From: Caballeronia sp. NK8
Lineage (GTDB): Bacteria; Pseudomonadota; Gammaproteobacteria; Burkholderiales; Burkholderiaceae
Reading direction: 5' to 3'
Assembly: GCF_018408855.1 (NCBI RefSeq)
Contig: NZ_AP024322.1
Location: forward strand, 1,240,001 to 1,304,000
Length of the DNA stretch: 64,000 bases
The notes beneath the pieces are model-generated. The model was given only the letters and a program-made list of their open reading frames with translations. It had not been told where the DNA came from and made no database searches. This document shows positions 11,670 through 21,541 of this stretch, piece after piece; positions within the stretch are counted from its first letter, which is position 1, and every line of letters begins with the position of its first letter. The position numbers were made by a program, and so were the translations under genes.

Positions 11670-12475
11670 CAGGGAAATTGAACCTCCTGCTGACCGAACT
11701 GGGTGACACACGCCTGATATCGAGTCGGTGGCTGCGGCTACACGGCTATTCCAACAGCCTCGTTGCGCGTTATGTGAGTAGCGGATGGCTGGTGTCGCCC
11801 GCGCGCGGCGTATACATGCGCAAGGGTGGGCGCCTGCAGTGGGACGGCGTGATTCGCAGTCTGCAGGTCGGGGAGGGTATGCCACTGCATGTGGGAGGAC
11901 GCTTTGCACTAAGTTTGCAGGGGCACGAGCACTACCTGCGTCTAGGCGATGCCGGCACGATCACCTTGTATGGGGCGCAGCGGCCACCGACGTGGCTCGG
12001 CAATCTGTCTTTGGCGCAGCGCTTCGACTATCTGGGCAAGGGGCCGTTCGATTGGCCGCCAGTGTCGCTCACAGTGGAGGTGCCCGAGATCGCGCTGTCC
12101 GAACAAGGCGTGGCGTGGTATCAGGCTGCCCCCGGCGCCGATGCCTTGGTTTGTTCCACGCCGGAGCGGGCCATGCTTGAGTTATGCGCTGACGCCTCGG
12201 ACGCTGCCTTGATTTACGAGGTGGATGCGCTGATGCAGGCCATGACTACGCTGCGACCTCAGCGGGTCGGTCTGTTGCTGCACCACTGCCACAGCATCAA
12301 GGCCAAACGTCTGTTCTTGGCGTTGGCCGAGCGCCATCGGCATGCGTGGCTGCCGCACGTGCCACTGGATGGCGTCGATCTGGGCCGGGGAAAGCGCGCG
12401 CTGGTGCCGGGCGGCCGCCTGCACCCGATCTACCAGATCACCTTGCCGGGAGACCTCGATGAACACCTGGCTTGA
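11654..12475 (+). CDS. abiEi: AbiEi-family antitoxin (type IV toxin-antitoxin)
   Basis: 273 aa from MSDQNTGKLNLLLTELGDTR; the frame is open 39 codons further upstream but without a ribosome site. The N-terminal winged-helix domain (about residues 5-75, with RYVSSGWLVSPARGVYMRKG) is followed by the AbiEi C-terminal antitoxin domain (CSTPERAMLELCADASD near 175). The family represses its own operon and neutralises the AbiEii nucleotidyltransferase without a stable complex. It overlaps abiEii by 17 bases. It is less GC-rich than guaA and lies between the duplicated guaA ends, so it was probably acquired horizontally. Confidence 0.88.
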   Translation: MSDQNTGKLNLLLTELGDTRLISSRWLRLHGYSNSLVARYVSSGWLVSPARGVYMRKGGRLQWDGVIRSLQVGEGMPLHVGGRFALSLQGHEHYLRLGDAGTITLYGAQRPPTWLGNLSLAQRFDYLGKGPFDWPPVSLTVEVPEIALSEQGVAWYQAAPGADALVCSTPERAMLELCADASDAALIYEVDALMQAMTTLRPQRVGLLLHHCHSIKAKRLFLALAERHRHAWLPHVPLDGVDLGRGKRALVPGGRLHPIYQITLPGDLDEHLA

Positions 12476-13412
12476 TCATTGGAATCGGCGCTACACCGAC
12501 CGCGTCCGACTGCTTGTCGAGATTCTGCCGGCCTTGGCGCAAGAGCCTGACTTCGCGCTCAAAGGCGGCACGGCGATCAACCTGTTCGAGCACGACCTGC
12601 CCCGGTTGTCGGTGGACATTGATCTCGCCTGGTTGCCGGTGCATGACTATGCCGAGGACGCAAGGCTCATGGCTGAAGCGCTTGGGCGACTGGCTGATGT
12701 GCTGCGCGCCCGGCCTCTGCAACTGCAGGTGCAATTGTCGGCAGGCGAGGGCGCAGGCGTCACGCGGCTGGTGGCTAGTCGCGGTCGTGCACGTGTGCAG
12801 ATCGAGACGACGCCGGTGATGCGCGGCACGGTCCATCCGGCGCGAAACATGGTGGTGCGCCCGAGGGTCGAGGAGGCATTTGGCTTCGCTTCGGTGCAAG
12901 TGCTGAGCTTCGCCGACCTCTATGCAGGCAAGCTGGCCGCGGCATTGTCGAGGCAGCATCCCCGCGATCTCTTTGATGTCGGCTTATTGCTGGAGGACGG
13001 ACGGGCGGATCAGATGCTCTGGCGGACTTTTCTTATCTACCTGACGTGTAGCCCGAAGCCTGCCTGGGAAATGCTGGCGCCTCGCATGCCCGCAGATTTT
13101 GCAGCGACTTTCGAAGCGCACTTCAAGGGCATGACGGCTGAACCCATAGAAGTCGGCGTCTTACTGGACATCCATGAACGCCTGCTGGCGCGTGTGGCCG
13201 GTTGGCTGGATGAACCCTCGTGTGCGTTTCTTCGATCCATCGAGGATCAGCGGCCGGACTTCAATCTGATAGAGCTTCCGCAAGCAGCCGATTTGCCGGC
13301 CGTGCGGCGCAAGCTTCACAACCTGGCGCAGCGCACCGATGCCAAGCGCGCAGCGGACCGGGATCTGTTGGAAGAGACGCTGGCTAGGATTGTCGGTAAG
13401 GTTCGATGTTGA
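12459..13412 (+). CDS. abiEii: AbiEii/AbiGii-family nucleotidyltransferase toxin
   Basis: 317 aa. The DNA polymerase beta-like nucleotidyltransferase core is clear: LKGGTAIN (residues 34-41), then RLSVDID (49-55) carrying the metal-binding Asp pair, and the downstream DLYAGKLAAALSRQHPRDLFD block typical of AbiEii. Family toxins transfer nucleotides to cellular RNAs (tRNA acceptor ends in characterised members), causing growth arrest or phage abortive infection. All core motifs look intact. It is translationally coupled to abiEi by a 17-base overlap. The start MNTWLDHW is taken because upstream in-frame sequence overlaps the antitoxin. Confidence 0.9.
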   Translation: MNTWLDHWNRRYTDRVRLLVEILPALAQEPDFALKGGTAINLFEHDLPRLSVDIDLAWLPVHDYAEDARLMAEALGRLADVLRARPLQLQVQLSAGEGAGVTRLVASRGRARVQIETTPVMRGTVHPARNMVVRPRVEEAFGFASVQVLSFADLYAGKLAAALSRQHPRDLFDVGLLLEDGRADQMLWRTFLIYLTCSPKPAWEMLAPRMPADFAATFEAHFKGMTAEPIEVGVLLDIHERLLARVAGWLDEPSCAFLRSIEDQRPDFNLIELPQAADLPAVRRKLHNLAQRTDAKRAADRDLLEETLARIVGKVRC

Positions 13413-13455
13413 GCACGACGAATCCCCTTAACCACGAGGGTTTGGGCGGCCTATT

Positions 13456-13474
13456 GATGATCGAATGGGAGTGA
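13456..13474 (+). repeat. Second copy of the guaA 3' end (putative att)
   Basis: GATGATCGAATGGGAGTGA differs from the guaA end at two of 19 positions. Read in frame it still encodes IEWE-stop, the invariant guaA C-terminus. It lies 44 bases after abiEii, so the two copies bracket a 2.4-kb segment holding only the integrase-like remnant and the AbiE pair. Confidence 0.65.
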
Positions 13475-13623
13475 TCGGGGGCTAACGAGGATTCAGTCTG
13501 GAGTCGAAATTCAGTTATCGTGTGGCAGCCGCGGGACACGACCCGGCGATAACTTTTGCGCCTGTCCCGACGATGCAACCAACAATTGGCTCCGGGACGA
13601 CAGGTTTCCCGTTGCAGCTGACA

Positions 13624-13653
13624 TTGGGCACGCAAACGGCGTACCGCTACAAT
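13624..13653 (+). promoter_or_regulatory. Probable promoter of the jetABCD operon
   Basis: TTGGGC (13624-13629) and TACAAT (13648-13653) with an 18-base spacer, about 67 bases upstream of the jetA ATG. Upstream (13,413-13,620) the region holds the att-like repeat and an imperfect inverted repeat CTGTCCCG ... CGGGACGACAG, but no gene. Confidence 0.6.
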
Positions 13654-13720
13654 TTTCGCGTTAATCTGAACTCGCGACCGGCTCGTACTCATTGATGGGA
13701 TCCGGCCCGAGACCCAAACC

Positions 13721-15178
13721 ATGCCCCTCGACTATTCAACTGTCGACGCCCTTCGCACGCACCATCCTGCATGGCGGCTCTTGCGTTCCGACCACGCCCC
13801 GCTGGTGGCGAGCTTCCTGCATCGCGTCTTTGTAGCGCCGAACGTGCGCGCGATGTCCGCCGCTGACTTGTCCGAAGCGCTGGAAGACGAACTGTATGCG
13901 CTGCGCGATCGCCTGGGCGCGGACGCCTATCCAAAACGCGCGCTCGACTACCTCAACGACTGGGCTGATCCGGACAAAGGCTGGCTGCGCAAGTTCTACC
14001 GACAGGGCTCGGACGAACCTCACTTCGACCTTACGCCAGCGACGGAAAAAGCGATTGTCTGGCTGGACGCGTTGACGGAACGCAGCTTCGTCGGCACCGA
14101 ATCACGGCTGCTGACGTTGTTTGAGTTGCTGCGGCAAATGAGCGAAGGCAGCGAAGCCGATCCGGAAAAGCGCGTTGCCGAATTGCGCAAGCGTCGTGAC
14201 GAGATCGATGCCGAAATCGCGCGGGTCATATCCGGAGACCTCCCGCTGCTGGACGACACGGCCCTCAAGGATCGCTTTCAGCAATTCGTGCAACTGGCGC
14301 GCGACCTGCTCACCGACTTTCGCGAGGTAGAGCAGAACTTCCGCATGCTCGACCGTCGCGTGCGCGAGCGCATCGCGCTATGGGAGGGTTCAAAGGGCGC
14401 GCTACTCGAAGAGATCATGGGTGAGCGCGATGCGATCGGTGACTCGGACCAGGGCAAAAGCTTCCGGGCATTCTGGGACTTCCTGATGTCCAGCACTCGC
14501 CAGGAGGAGCTCACCGAACGGCTCACGCGCGTGCTCGCATTACCGGCGGTGGCCAGAATGGAGCCTGACGCTCGTACCGGTCGTGTGCACTACGACTGGT
14601 TGGAAGCGGGCGAACACACGCAGCGCACGGTCGCACAACTGTCGCAGCAGCTGCGCCGGTTCCTCGACGACCAGGCATGGCTGGAAAACCGCCGCATCAT
14701 GGATATCCTGCACGGCATCGAAGCCAGGGCGCTGGCCGTACGCGACACGCCGCCGGTGGGTGGGATAATGGATCTCGCCGGTTCGTCATCCGACGTCGAG
14801 CTTCCCATGGAACGTCCGCTGCATACGCCCGTGCAAAAGCCGGTCATTGAGGATGTCATGCTGGAAGCGGGCGATGACGATCTGGACGCCACCGCGCTGT
14901 ATTCGCAAGTGGTGGTGGATCGCGCGCAACTCGCGGGTCATATCCGCCAGGCGTTGCAGGATCGGTCGCAAGTGACGCTGCGCGAGCTGATTGAATTGCA
15001 CCCGCTGCAACAAGGGCTCGCGGAACTGGTCGCGTACCTGCAACTGGGCAGCGACGCTTTCAAGACGGTCGTCGACGAAGATGCGCACGAAGTCATTGCG
15101 TGGCATACAACAAACCGTCGCGACGAAACACCAAGGACACGGCGCGCCCGGCTGCCGCGCGTGATTTTTGTGAGGTGA
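13721..15178 (+). CDS. jetA: Wadjet system subunit JetA (DUF3375)
   Basis: 485 aa. DUF3375 family, the JetA component that defines type I Wadjet and is the MukF-like kleisin of the complex. It is recognised from the N-terminus (TVDALRTHHPAWRLLRSDHA), the mostly helical winged-helix/linker region, and the C-terminal segment after an acidic linker (about residues 380-400). Wadjet is a condensin-like machine that recognises small closed circular DNA by loop extrusion and has it cleaved, protecting against plasmids. First gene of a tightly packed operon; jetB starts two bases after its stop. A promoter-like sequence lies upstream. Confidence 0.92.
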   Translation: MPLDYSTVDALRTHHPAWRLLRSDHAPLVASFLHRVFVAPNVRAMSAADLSEALEDELYALRDRLGADAYPKRALDYLNDWADPDKGWLRKFYRQGSDEPHFDLTPATEKAIVWLDALTERSFVGTESRLLTLFELLRQMSEGSEADPEKRVAELRKRRDEIDAEIARVISGDLPLLDDTALKDRFQQFVQLARDLLTDFREVEQNFRMLDRRVRERIALWEGSKGALLEEIMGERDAIGDSDQGKSFRAFWDFLMSSTRQEELTERLTRVLALPAVARMEPDARTGRVHYDWLEAGEHTQRTVAQLSQQLRRFLDDQAWLENRRIMDILHGIEARALAVRDTPPVGGIMDLAGSSSDVELPMERPLHTPVQKPVIEDVMLEAGDDDLDATALYSQVVVDRAQLAGHIRQALQDRSQVTLRELIELHPLQQGLAELVAYLQLGSDAFKTVVDEDAHEVIAWHTTNRRDETPRTRRARLPRVIFVR

Positions 15179-15180
15179 AG

Positions 15181-15822
15181 ATGGAGGATGCGCGGCAAGA
15201 GGCAACGAACGCCGATCTGTCGACGCTGGCGATCACGCTGCTCAAGGGCGTGATCTATCGCGAGGACGATGAACGTCGGTGGGGCGCGTTGCTCGATCTG
15301 CAGGCGCGCGTGCGGGACTATGTGTCGGTACTGGGACTGGAGCTGGTGCTGGACGAGGCCGAAGGCTACGCATTCCTGCGCAGCCGTCCGGAGCAGGCTG
15401 AAGACGACGCAGCGTTCAGGCCGCCGCGTTTGATCGCGCGACGGCCGATCTCTTTTCCGGTCAGCTTGCTGCTGGCCCTGCTGCGCAAGAAGCTCGCCGA
15501 ATTCGATGCCGGCGGCGGCGATACGCGGCTGGTTTTGTCGCGAGACGACATCGTCGAGCTCATCAGGGTCTTTCTTCCGGATAGCAGCAATGAAGCGAGG
15601 CTGATCGATCACATTGAGACGCATATCAACAAGATCGTCGAGCTGGGATTTCTGCGCCGGTTGAAAGTCGCGAGCGGTGGCCCGTCCGGTTTCGAGGTGC
15701 GGCGCATATTGAAGGCGTTTGTCGACGCGCAATGGCTGTCCGACTTTGACACTCGCCTTGCCGCGTACCAGGCGCAACTGGCGGACACGATGGCCGCGCC
15801 GGGAGTCGATGCCGATGAATGA
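15181..15822 (+). CDS. jetB: Wadjet system subunit JetB (DUF4194)
   Basis: 213 aa from [27 protein letters not shown] ribosome site lies just before it, and in-frame sequence further upstream overlaps jetA. The DUF4194 family corresponds to the MukE-like winged-helix subunit that binds the kleisin JetA. Typical elements are [20 protein letters not shown] near residue 20 and the C-terminal block around [20 protein letters not shown]. Its 3' end overlaps the start of jetC by eight bases, consistent with coordinated translation of complex subunits. Confidence 0.9.
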   Translation: MEDARQEATNADLSTLAITLLKGVIYREDDERRWGALLDLQARVRDYVSVLGLELVLDEAEGYAFLRSRPEQAEDDAAFRPPRLIARRPISFPVSLLLALLRKKLAEFDAGGGDTRLVLSRDDIVELIRVFLPDSSNEARLIDHIETHINKIVELGFLRRLKVASGGPSGFEVRRILKAFVDAQWLSDFDTRLAAYQAQLADTMAAPGVDADE

Positions 15823-18800
15823 GCCGAACGAGGCGATTCCACAACTGCTGGAGCTGGATTTTCTCGCCGACGACACGCTCTCCGGTTTTCGACTGACCCG
15901 GCTGGAAGTTTTCAACTGGGGCACATTCGACGGGCGCGTATGGACGCTTCAGCTGGATGGCAAGAACGGACTGCTTACCGGCGACATCGGCTCGGGCAAG
16001 TCGACGCTCGTCGACGCCGTTACAACCTTGCTGGTGCCCTCGCAGCGTATCGCCTACAACAAGGCGGCGGGAGCGGACAGCAAGGAGCGGACGCTGCGCT
16101 CGTATGTGCTCGGGCATTACAAGTCCGAGCGCAACGAGGTGACCGGCACAGCCCGGCCCGTTTCCCTGCGGGACCGCAACAGCTACTCTGTGATCCTCGG
16201 CGTGTTCCACAACGCCGGGTATGACCAGACGATCACGCTCGCGCAAGTCTTCTGGATGAAAGAGGCGCAGAGCCAGCCCATGCGTTTTTACGTGGGCGCA
16301 GAGCGGAACATGTCGATAGCGACGGATTTCGTCCACTTCGGCTCCGATATCGCGCAACTGCGGAAAAAACTGCGTGGCCTGGGTGCGGAAATCGAGGACA
16401 GCTTTCCGAAATACGGCGCATGGTTTCGCCGGCGCTTTGGCATCGAAAATGAACAGGCGCTCGAGCTGTTTCATCAGACGGTGTCGATGAAGTCGGTCGG
16501 TAACCTGACCGACTTCGTGCGCAGCCACATGCTCGAACCGTTCGACGTCGCGCCTCGTATTGCCGCGCTGATCGCGCACTTCGACGATCTGAATCGCGCG
16601 CATGAGGCGGTCCTCAAGGCCAAGCGTCAGGTGGAACTGCTGAGGCCCCTGGTGGTGGATTGCGACCAGCACGGCGCGCTGACGGCGGAACAGGAGGCTT
16701 CGCGCGTTTGCCGCGATGCGCTCAAGCCATACTTCGCTGAACTGAAGCTCGGTCTGCTGGATCGGCGATTGAAGCTGCTCGCCGACGATCATGCGCGCGC
16801 CGTCGCGCAGAAGGAACGGCGCATCGAGCAGTGCGATCGAGAACGAACGGAAGTCGACCGCCTCAAGCGTGCCATGGGCGAGCAAGGCGGCGACCGGCTG
16901 GAGCAGCTTGCTGCCCATATCCGCGACGAGGAACGCGAGCGCAATCGACGCCAGCAGCGCGCCGAACGTCATGCGCAATTGCTAGCCGCGATTGGCGAAA
17001 CCCCTACTTCCGATGAGCACGCTTTCATCGCGCAGCGGCAGCAGGTGGCCGATCTGCGCGAGGGCGTGAGTCAGCGAGAAGCCGATCTGCAGAACCAGAT
17101 CACCGAGTGGGGCGTGTCGCTGCGCGAGGGCAAGCGCGAACACGACGTGCTGGGCGAGGAAGTCGCGAGCCTGAAGGCGCGACGCAGCAATATTCCAATG
17201 GAACGGGTCGCCATGCGTTCGGCATTGTGCGCTGCACTTGGCCTCGACGAAGACAGCATGCCGTTCGCCGGTGAGCTGATGCAGGTGCGTGAAGAGGCGC
17301 GAGAATGGGAAGGCGCGATCGAGCGGGTGCTGCATAACTTCGGCCTCTCGTTGCTCGTGCCCGACGCACACTATGCCGATGTCGCCGCATGGGTGGATCG
17401 CACGCACCTCGCAGGACGGCTCGTCTATTTCCGCGTGCGACCTGCGCGTGACCAGGACATCGCCGAGTTGCATCGTGATTCGCTGGTGCGTAACGTGGCG
17501 ATTAAACCAGACTCGCCGTTCTACAGTTGGCTGGAGCGGGCACTGGCGCAGCGCTTCGATTACGCGTGCTGCGCGACGCCGGAGCAGTTTCGTCGCGAGT
17601 CCCGTGCGTTGACTCGCGCAGGGCAGATCAAGGCGCCCGGCGAGCGCCACGAGAAAGACGACCGCCATCGTCTCGACGACCGCAGCCGCTACGTCCTCGG
17701 CTGGAGTAACGCCGCCAAGATCGCCGCGCTCGAAGGGCAACTGCGTGCGCTCGAGATGCGCATCGCCGGCATCGGTAGTCAGATCGCCAGGGCGCAGGGC
17801 GAACAGACGACGCTGCGGCGGCAATTGGAGGTATTGGCGGCGCTCAACGAGTTCAACGAGTTTCGTGAGCTGGATTGGCAGAGCTGCTCGGCCACGATCG
17901 CCCGGCTGCAGGATGAAAAAACACGTCTGGAGGCCGCGAGCAATGCGTTGCTGGAACTGGCCGCGCAACTCGAGTCGATGCGGGCGGCGCTGAAGGACAG
18001 CGAGAAGGCATTGTCGGACGTCGACCGGGACTTGGGCGGCATCGACGCCAAACGCCAAGCGGCCGACGCACTACGGGAGCAAACCGCCGCATCGCTGGCA
18101 GACATTGCCGACGATACCCGCGAGCGGCTGGACGTGCTGCGCGCACAGATCCTGGGCGAGCATCAGCTTTCGGTCGAGTCATGCGAGAACCGTGAACGCG
18201 AACTGCGCGACGCGTTGCAGGCACAGATGGACGCCGAGGCCAAGCGCCTGGACCGCCTCACCGAGCGCATCATCAAGAACATGTCGACGTTCAAGGACGC
18301 CTACAAGCTCGACACGGCTGACTTCGACGCGAGCCTCGAAGCCGCCTTCGAGTATCGCGAACTGCTGGCTCGTCTGAATAGCGATGACCTTCCGCGCTTC
18401 GAGGCTCGCTTCAAGGAGCTGTTGAACATCAACACGATCAACGAGATTGCCAACTTCAACGGGCAGCTCGCCCGGGAACGCGAAACGATCAAGGAGCGCA
18501 TCGCCCGCATCAATGAATCACTGGCACAGATCGACTACGATCCTGGTCGTTATATCGTGCTTGAATGCCAGGCGAGCCCCGATGCCGACATCCGCGACTT
18601 TCAGGCTGAGCTGCGCGCCTGCACGGAAGGTACGCTGACCGGTTCGGACGATGCACAGTATTCGGAAGCCAAGTTTCTGCAGGTCAAGGCGATCATCGAC
18701 CGGTTTCGCGGGCGCGAAGGCTTATCGGATCACGATCGCCGGTGGACGACGAAGGTCACCGACGTGCGCAACTGGTTTCTGTTTGCCGCAAGCGAACGCT

Positions 18801-19192
18801 GGCGCGAAGATGACACGGAGTACGAGCACTATTCGGATTCGGGCGGTAAGTCGGGTGGGCAGAAGGAAAAGCTGGCCTACACGATTCTCGCGGCCAGCCT
18901 CGCGTATCAGTTCGGTCTGGAATGGGGCGCGGTACGGTCACGCTCGTTCCGGTTCGTGGTCATCGACGAGGCGTTCGGACGCGGCTCGGACGAGTCCGCG
19001 CAATACGGGCTCAAGTTGTTCAGGCAGCTCAATCTGCAACTGCTGATCGTTACGCCGCTGCAGAAAATCCATATCATCGAGCCGTTCGTGTCCAGCGTCG
19101 GCTTCGTGCATAACGACGAAGGGCGGGCCTCGAAGCTGCGCAATCTGTCGATCGAGGAGCATCTTGCGCGCAAGGCGGAGGGCTCGCTGTGA
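15815..19192 (+). CDS. jetC: Wadjet system SMC ATPase JetC (MukB/SbcC-like)
   Basis: 1125 aa. The motor subunit: N-terminal ATPase half with Walker A GDIGSGKS (residues 56-63), long coiled-coil arms (about 280-480 and 650-830) flanking a hinge-like segment, and the C-terminal ATPase half. The latter has ABC signature [15 protein letters not shown] at about 1008 and Walker [14 protein letters not shown] at about 1044. All ATPase motifs are intact. Two in-frame ATGs (15809, 15815) are possible; the second has the better-spaced GGGAG. JetC dimers with JetA and JetB extrude DNA loops and hand small circles to JetD. The stop overlaps jetD (GTGA). Confidence 0.95.
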   Translation: MNEPNEAIPQLLELDFLADDTLSGFRLTRLEVFNWGTFDGRVWTLQLDGKNGLLTGDIGSGKSTLVDAVTTLLVPSQRIAYNKAAGADSKERTLRSYVLGHYKSERNEVTGTARPVSLRDRNSYSVILGVFHNAGYDQTITLAQVFWMKEAQSQPMRFYVGAERNMSIATDFVHFGSDIAQLRKKLRGLGAEIEDSFPKYGAWFRRRFGIENEQALELFHQTVSMKSVGNLTDFVRSHMLEPFDVAPRIAALIAHFDDLNRAHEAVLKAKRQVELLRPLVVDCDQHGALTAEQEASRVCRDALKPYFAELKLGLLDRRLKLLADDHARAVAQKERRIEQCDRERTEVDRLKRAMGEQGGDRLEQLAAHIRDEERERNRRQQRAERHAQLLAAIGETPTSDEHAFIAQRQQVADLREGVSQREADLQNQITEWGVSLREGKREHDVLGEEVASLKARRSNIPMERVAMRSALCAALGLDEDSMPFAGELMQVREEAREWEGAIERVLHNFGLSLLVPDAHYADVAAWVDRTHLAGRLVYFRVRPARDQDIAELHRDSLVRNVAIKPDSPFYSWLERALAQRFDYACCATPEQFRRESRALTRAGQIKAPGERHEKDDRHRLDDRSRYVLGWSNAAKIAALEGQLRALEMRIAGIGSQIARAQGEQTTLRRQLEVLAALNEFNEFRELDWQSCSATIARLQDEKTRLEAASNALLELAAQLESMRAALKDSEKALSDVDRDLGGIDAKRQAADALREQTAASLADIADDTRERLDVLRAQILGEHQLSVESCENRERELRDALQAQMDAEAKRLDRLTERIIKNMSTFKDAYKLDTADFDASLEAAFEYRELLARLNSDDLPRFEARFKELLNINTINEIANFNGQLARERETIKERIARINESLAQIDYDPGRYIVLECQASPDADIRDFQAELRACTEGTLTGSDDAQYSEAKFLQVKAIIDRFRGREGLSDHDRRWTTKVTDVRNWFLFAASERWREDDTEYEHYSDSGGKSGGQKEKLAYTILAASLAYQFGLEWGAVRSRSFRFVVIDEAFGRGSDESAQYGLKLFRQLNLQLLIVTPLQKIHIIEPFVSSVGFVHNDEGRASKLRNLSIEEHLARKAEGSL

Positions 19193-20436
19193 GCTGGACG
19201 ACCGCCAGCGACCTGAAAGCTCAGGTGCGCCGCTTGTGGGAGCGGGGCGATCTGTTGCGCAGCATGATTGCCGACGACGCCAGTGCGGCGCCGAGCGCCG
19301 TGGCTGTCGGTCGCGACGAGACAAAGGTTGGGCTGCGCTCCGGATGTACCTTTCCGCTGCGACTCGTCCTGAGGGGGCCGGCTTCGGCCGAGCTCACCGA
19401 ACGTTTCCAGGCTGTACGTGAATGGATTGCTGAGCTCGCCGCTGTGGCGCAGATCCGGCTTGAATGGCGCGAGTTCAATCATCGAGTCCTCGGTGTTCAG
19501 CGCGTTCCGCAGGCGGTCTGGATCGACGATCTCGACAGTGCGCTCGAAATGATCGGCAAGCGTGGCGACGCGGCGCGTTTCGGCCGGTTGTTGACGCTCG
19601 TGGATTCGCGGCAGCCGGCGCTACTGGCGTGGTTTCGCCGGCGTCCGCTGCAGGCACTGGAGTTGAACGTCGAATGTGAGCGTCTGCTGTCGGTGGTCGG
19701 CTGGATCGTACGGCATCCGCGTCCCGGCATTTACCTGAGACAAGTAGACATTGCCGGTGTGCACAGCAAGTTCATCGAAAATTGGCGCGGCGTGCTGACA
19801 GAATGGCTCGATCTTGTTCTTCTGCCAGAGGCCGTTGCGACGGAGAAAAGCGGGGGAGCGCAATTCGCCGCCCGTTACGGCTTCCTCGACAAGCCTGTCC
19901 GTATCCGGTTTCGCGTGCTCGACGCGCGCTTGCCAATGCTTCCTGGCCCTGCGCTCCCCGATATTGCAGTCGATGCAGTCAGTTTTGCCGCGCTAGCCGT
20001 GCCGATCCGCCAGGTCTTCATCACTGAGAATGAGACAAACTTCCTCGCTTTCCCGCCTCTGGCCGATACGATCGTCATCTTTGGTGCAGGCTATGGATGG
20101 GACGCGCTGTCGAAAGCAGCATGGCTTTCCCGCTGCAGCATCCACTATTGGGGCGATATCGATACGCATGGCTTCGCAATCCTCGACCAGTTGCGCAGCC
20201 GCTTCGACCACGTCGAGTCATTCCTGATGGACCGGGCGACTCTGATGGCCCACGAAGCTCAATGGGGTGAGGAGCATGACCAGGTGCTGCGCGACATGCC
20301 GCGGCTCAACGATGCGGAGCAAGCGCTATTCAACGATCTGCGGGATAACCGGCTTCGAAAAAAGCTGCGCCTGGAGCAAGAGCGTATTGGCTTCCACTGG
20401 GTTGAAGCTGCACTCGCCACGATTGCGAGACAGTAA
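19189..20436 (+). CDS. jetD: Wadjet system nuclease JetD (DUF3322-DUF2220, Toprim)
   Basis: 415 aa with GTG start overlapping the jetC stop by four bases. The N-terminal half is the DUF3322 dimerisation/arm region. The C-terminal half is the DUF2220 Toprim nuclease domain: [12 protein letters not shown] (Glu about 280) and WGDIDTHGF (Asp 323 and Asp 325), the metal-binding E and DxD pair of topoisomerase VI-like cutters. In characterised Wadjet systems JetD makes the double-strand cut in extruded plasmid DNA. Catalytic residues are preserved, so the operon looks functional and complete. Confidence 0.93.
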   Translation: MSWTTASDLKAQVRRLWERGDLLRSMIADDASAAPSAVAVGRDETKVGLRSGCTFPLRLVLRGPASAELTERFQAVREWIAELAAVAQIRLEWREFNHRVLGVQRVPQAVWIDDLDSALEMIGKRGDAARFGRLLTLVDSRQPALLAWFRRRPLQALELNVECERLLSVVGWIVRHPRPGIYLRQVDIAGVHSKFIENWRGVLTEWLDLVLLPEAVATEKSGGAQFAARYGFLDKPVRIRFRVLDARLPMLPGPALPDIAVDAVSFAALAVPIRQVFITENETNFLAFPPLADTIVIFGAGYGWDALSKAAWLSRCSIHYWGDIDTHGFAILDQLRSRFDHVESFLMDRATLMAHEAQWGEEHDQVLRDMPRLNDAEQALFNDLRDNRLRKKLRLEQERIGFHWVEAALATIARQ

Positions 20437-20494
20437 AAATGGCGGTCTCTACTGCGCCAGACGATTTCTAACTCACGATACTATTAAGAAAATA

Positions 20495-21502
20495 ATGAGT
20501 GACATCAAGCTCTTTAAGCTAGTCGATGGCGTCGCCGTGGAGTTGGACGGCCACGCTCCCGATCTTGAAAAGCCGTTGCAGTCCCTGATCGAACAGAACT
20601 TGCAAGCGCTTCTGGGGATTCGCTTTCTGGCGACGGAATACGCGACGGGCAAGACTCATTCGGGAAGGATCGACTCATTGGGCCTGGACGAGAATAACAG
20701 TCCGGTGATCCTTGAATACAAGCGCTCCGTGGGCGAGAACGTAATCAATCAGGGCCTGTTCTATCTTGATTGGCTGATGGATCATCAGGCCGAATTCAAG
20801 TTGCTCGCGATGGACAAGTTGGGTCATGAGGCGGCGGCTCTGATCGATTGGAGTGTGCCTCGACTTCTTTGTATTGCGGCCGATTTCACCCGATACGACG
20901 TTCACGCAGTACAGCAGATCAATCGTAACGTCGAGTTGATTCGATACCGCCGGTTCGGGGCGGACCTTTTGTTGTTCGAGTTGGTCAACGCAACGAGCGC
21001 CGCCAAACCAAAGGCGGCGGCCCCGAAGGTGCTTCCTACGAAGCCGGTGTTCCCGCCTGTTTCTGCGGCACCGGCGGAGCAGGTGGCGCCGACGGTAGCC
21101 CCAGTGCCGTCGAAGTCGCTCAGTCCTGGTGGCGACAAGAGTTACGCTGAATGGGTCGAACAGTACCCATCTCAAATGCTGGAACTGTTGACATCGATGG
21201 AAGATTTCATCGGCTCCCTGGGGGACGACGTTCAGCGCAAAGAACTAAAACTCTACGTCGCGTTCAAAAGGCTAAAGAACTTCGCTTCCATCGTCCCGCA
21301 GAAGGCCAGGTTTTTGCTGTTTCTTCATCTTGATCCCGACAAGATCGATCCATTGCCGGGCAATGTCCGCGACGCGCGAAAATTTGGTCACTGGGGAACG
21401 GGCGATCTGGAGTTGTCGATCGGCAGTTTCGACGAGTTCGAGCAGACAAAGCCGCTGATCTTGACAGCTTATGAAGGACGTAGCGGCTCGCAGACACAGT
21501 AG
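20495..21502 (+). CDS. PD-(D/E)XK-like nuclease domain fused to DUF5655
   Basis: 335 aa from MSDIKLFKLVDGVAVELDGH; the frame is open into jetD but only this ATG is sensible. Residues about 25-150 look like a NucS/DUF91-type restriction-endonuclease fold, with candidate active-site residues Glu33, Asp60 (SGRIDSLGLD) and Glu74-x-Lys76 (VILEYKR). A Pro/Ala-rich linker (about 170-215) leads to a C-terminal DUF5655 domain (about 230-325, with VQRKELKLYVAFKRLKNFAS). DUF5655 proteins are often labelled predicted transport proteins without evidence. It follows jetD by 58 bases on the same strand. It may be an accessory defence nuclease or an independent cargo gene; function not established. Confidence 0.7.
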   Translation: MSDIKLFKLVDGVAVELDGHAPDLEKPLQSLIEQNLQALLGIRFLATEYATGKTHSGRIDSLGLDENNSPVILEYKRSVGENVINQGLFYLDWLMDHQAEFKLLAMDKLGHEAAALIDWSVPRLLCIAADFTRYDVHAVQQINRNVELIRYRRFGADLLLFELVNATSAAKPKAAAPKVLPTKPVFPPVSAAPAEQVAPTVAPVPSKSLSPGGDKSYAEWVEQYPSQMLELLTSMEDFIGSLGDDVQRKELKLYVAFKRLKNFASIVPQKARFLLFLHLDPDKIDPLPGNVRDARKFGHWGTGDLELSIGSFDEFEQTKPLILTAYEGRSGSQTQ

Positions 21503-21541
21503 CCATTTTTGAGCGTGTGCGGACTCGGAGGATTGTGGAGC

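Noticed and set aside
20858..20874. GATCGATTGGAGTG inside the DUF5655 gene as a third guaA-type att copy
   Set aside because: Match is poor and gapped, and the bases are explained by coding sequence (LIDWSVP).
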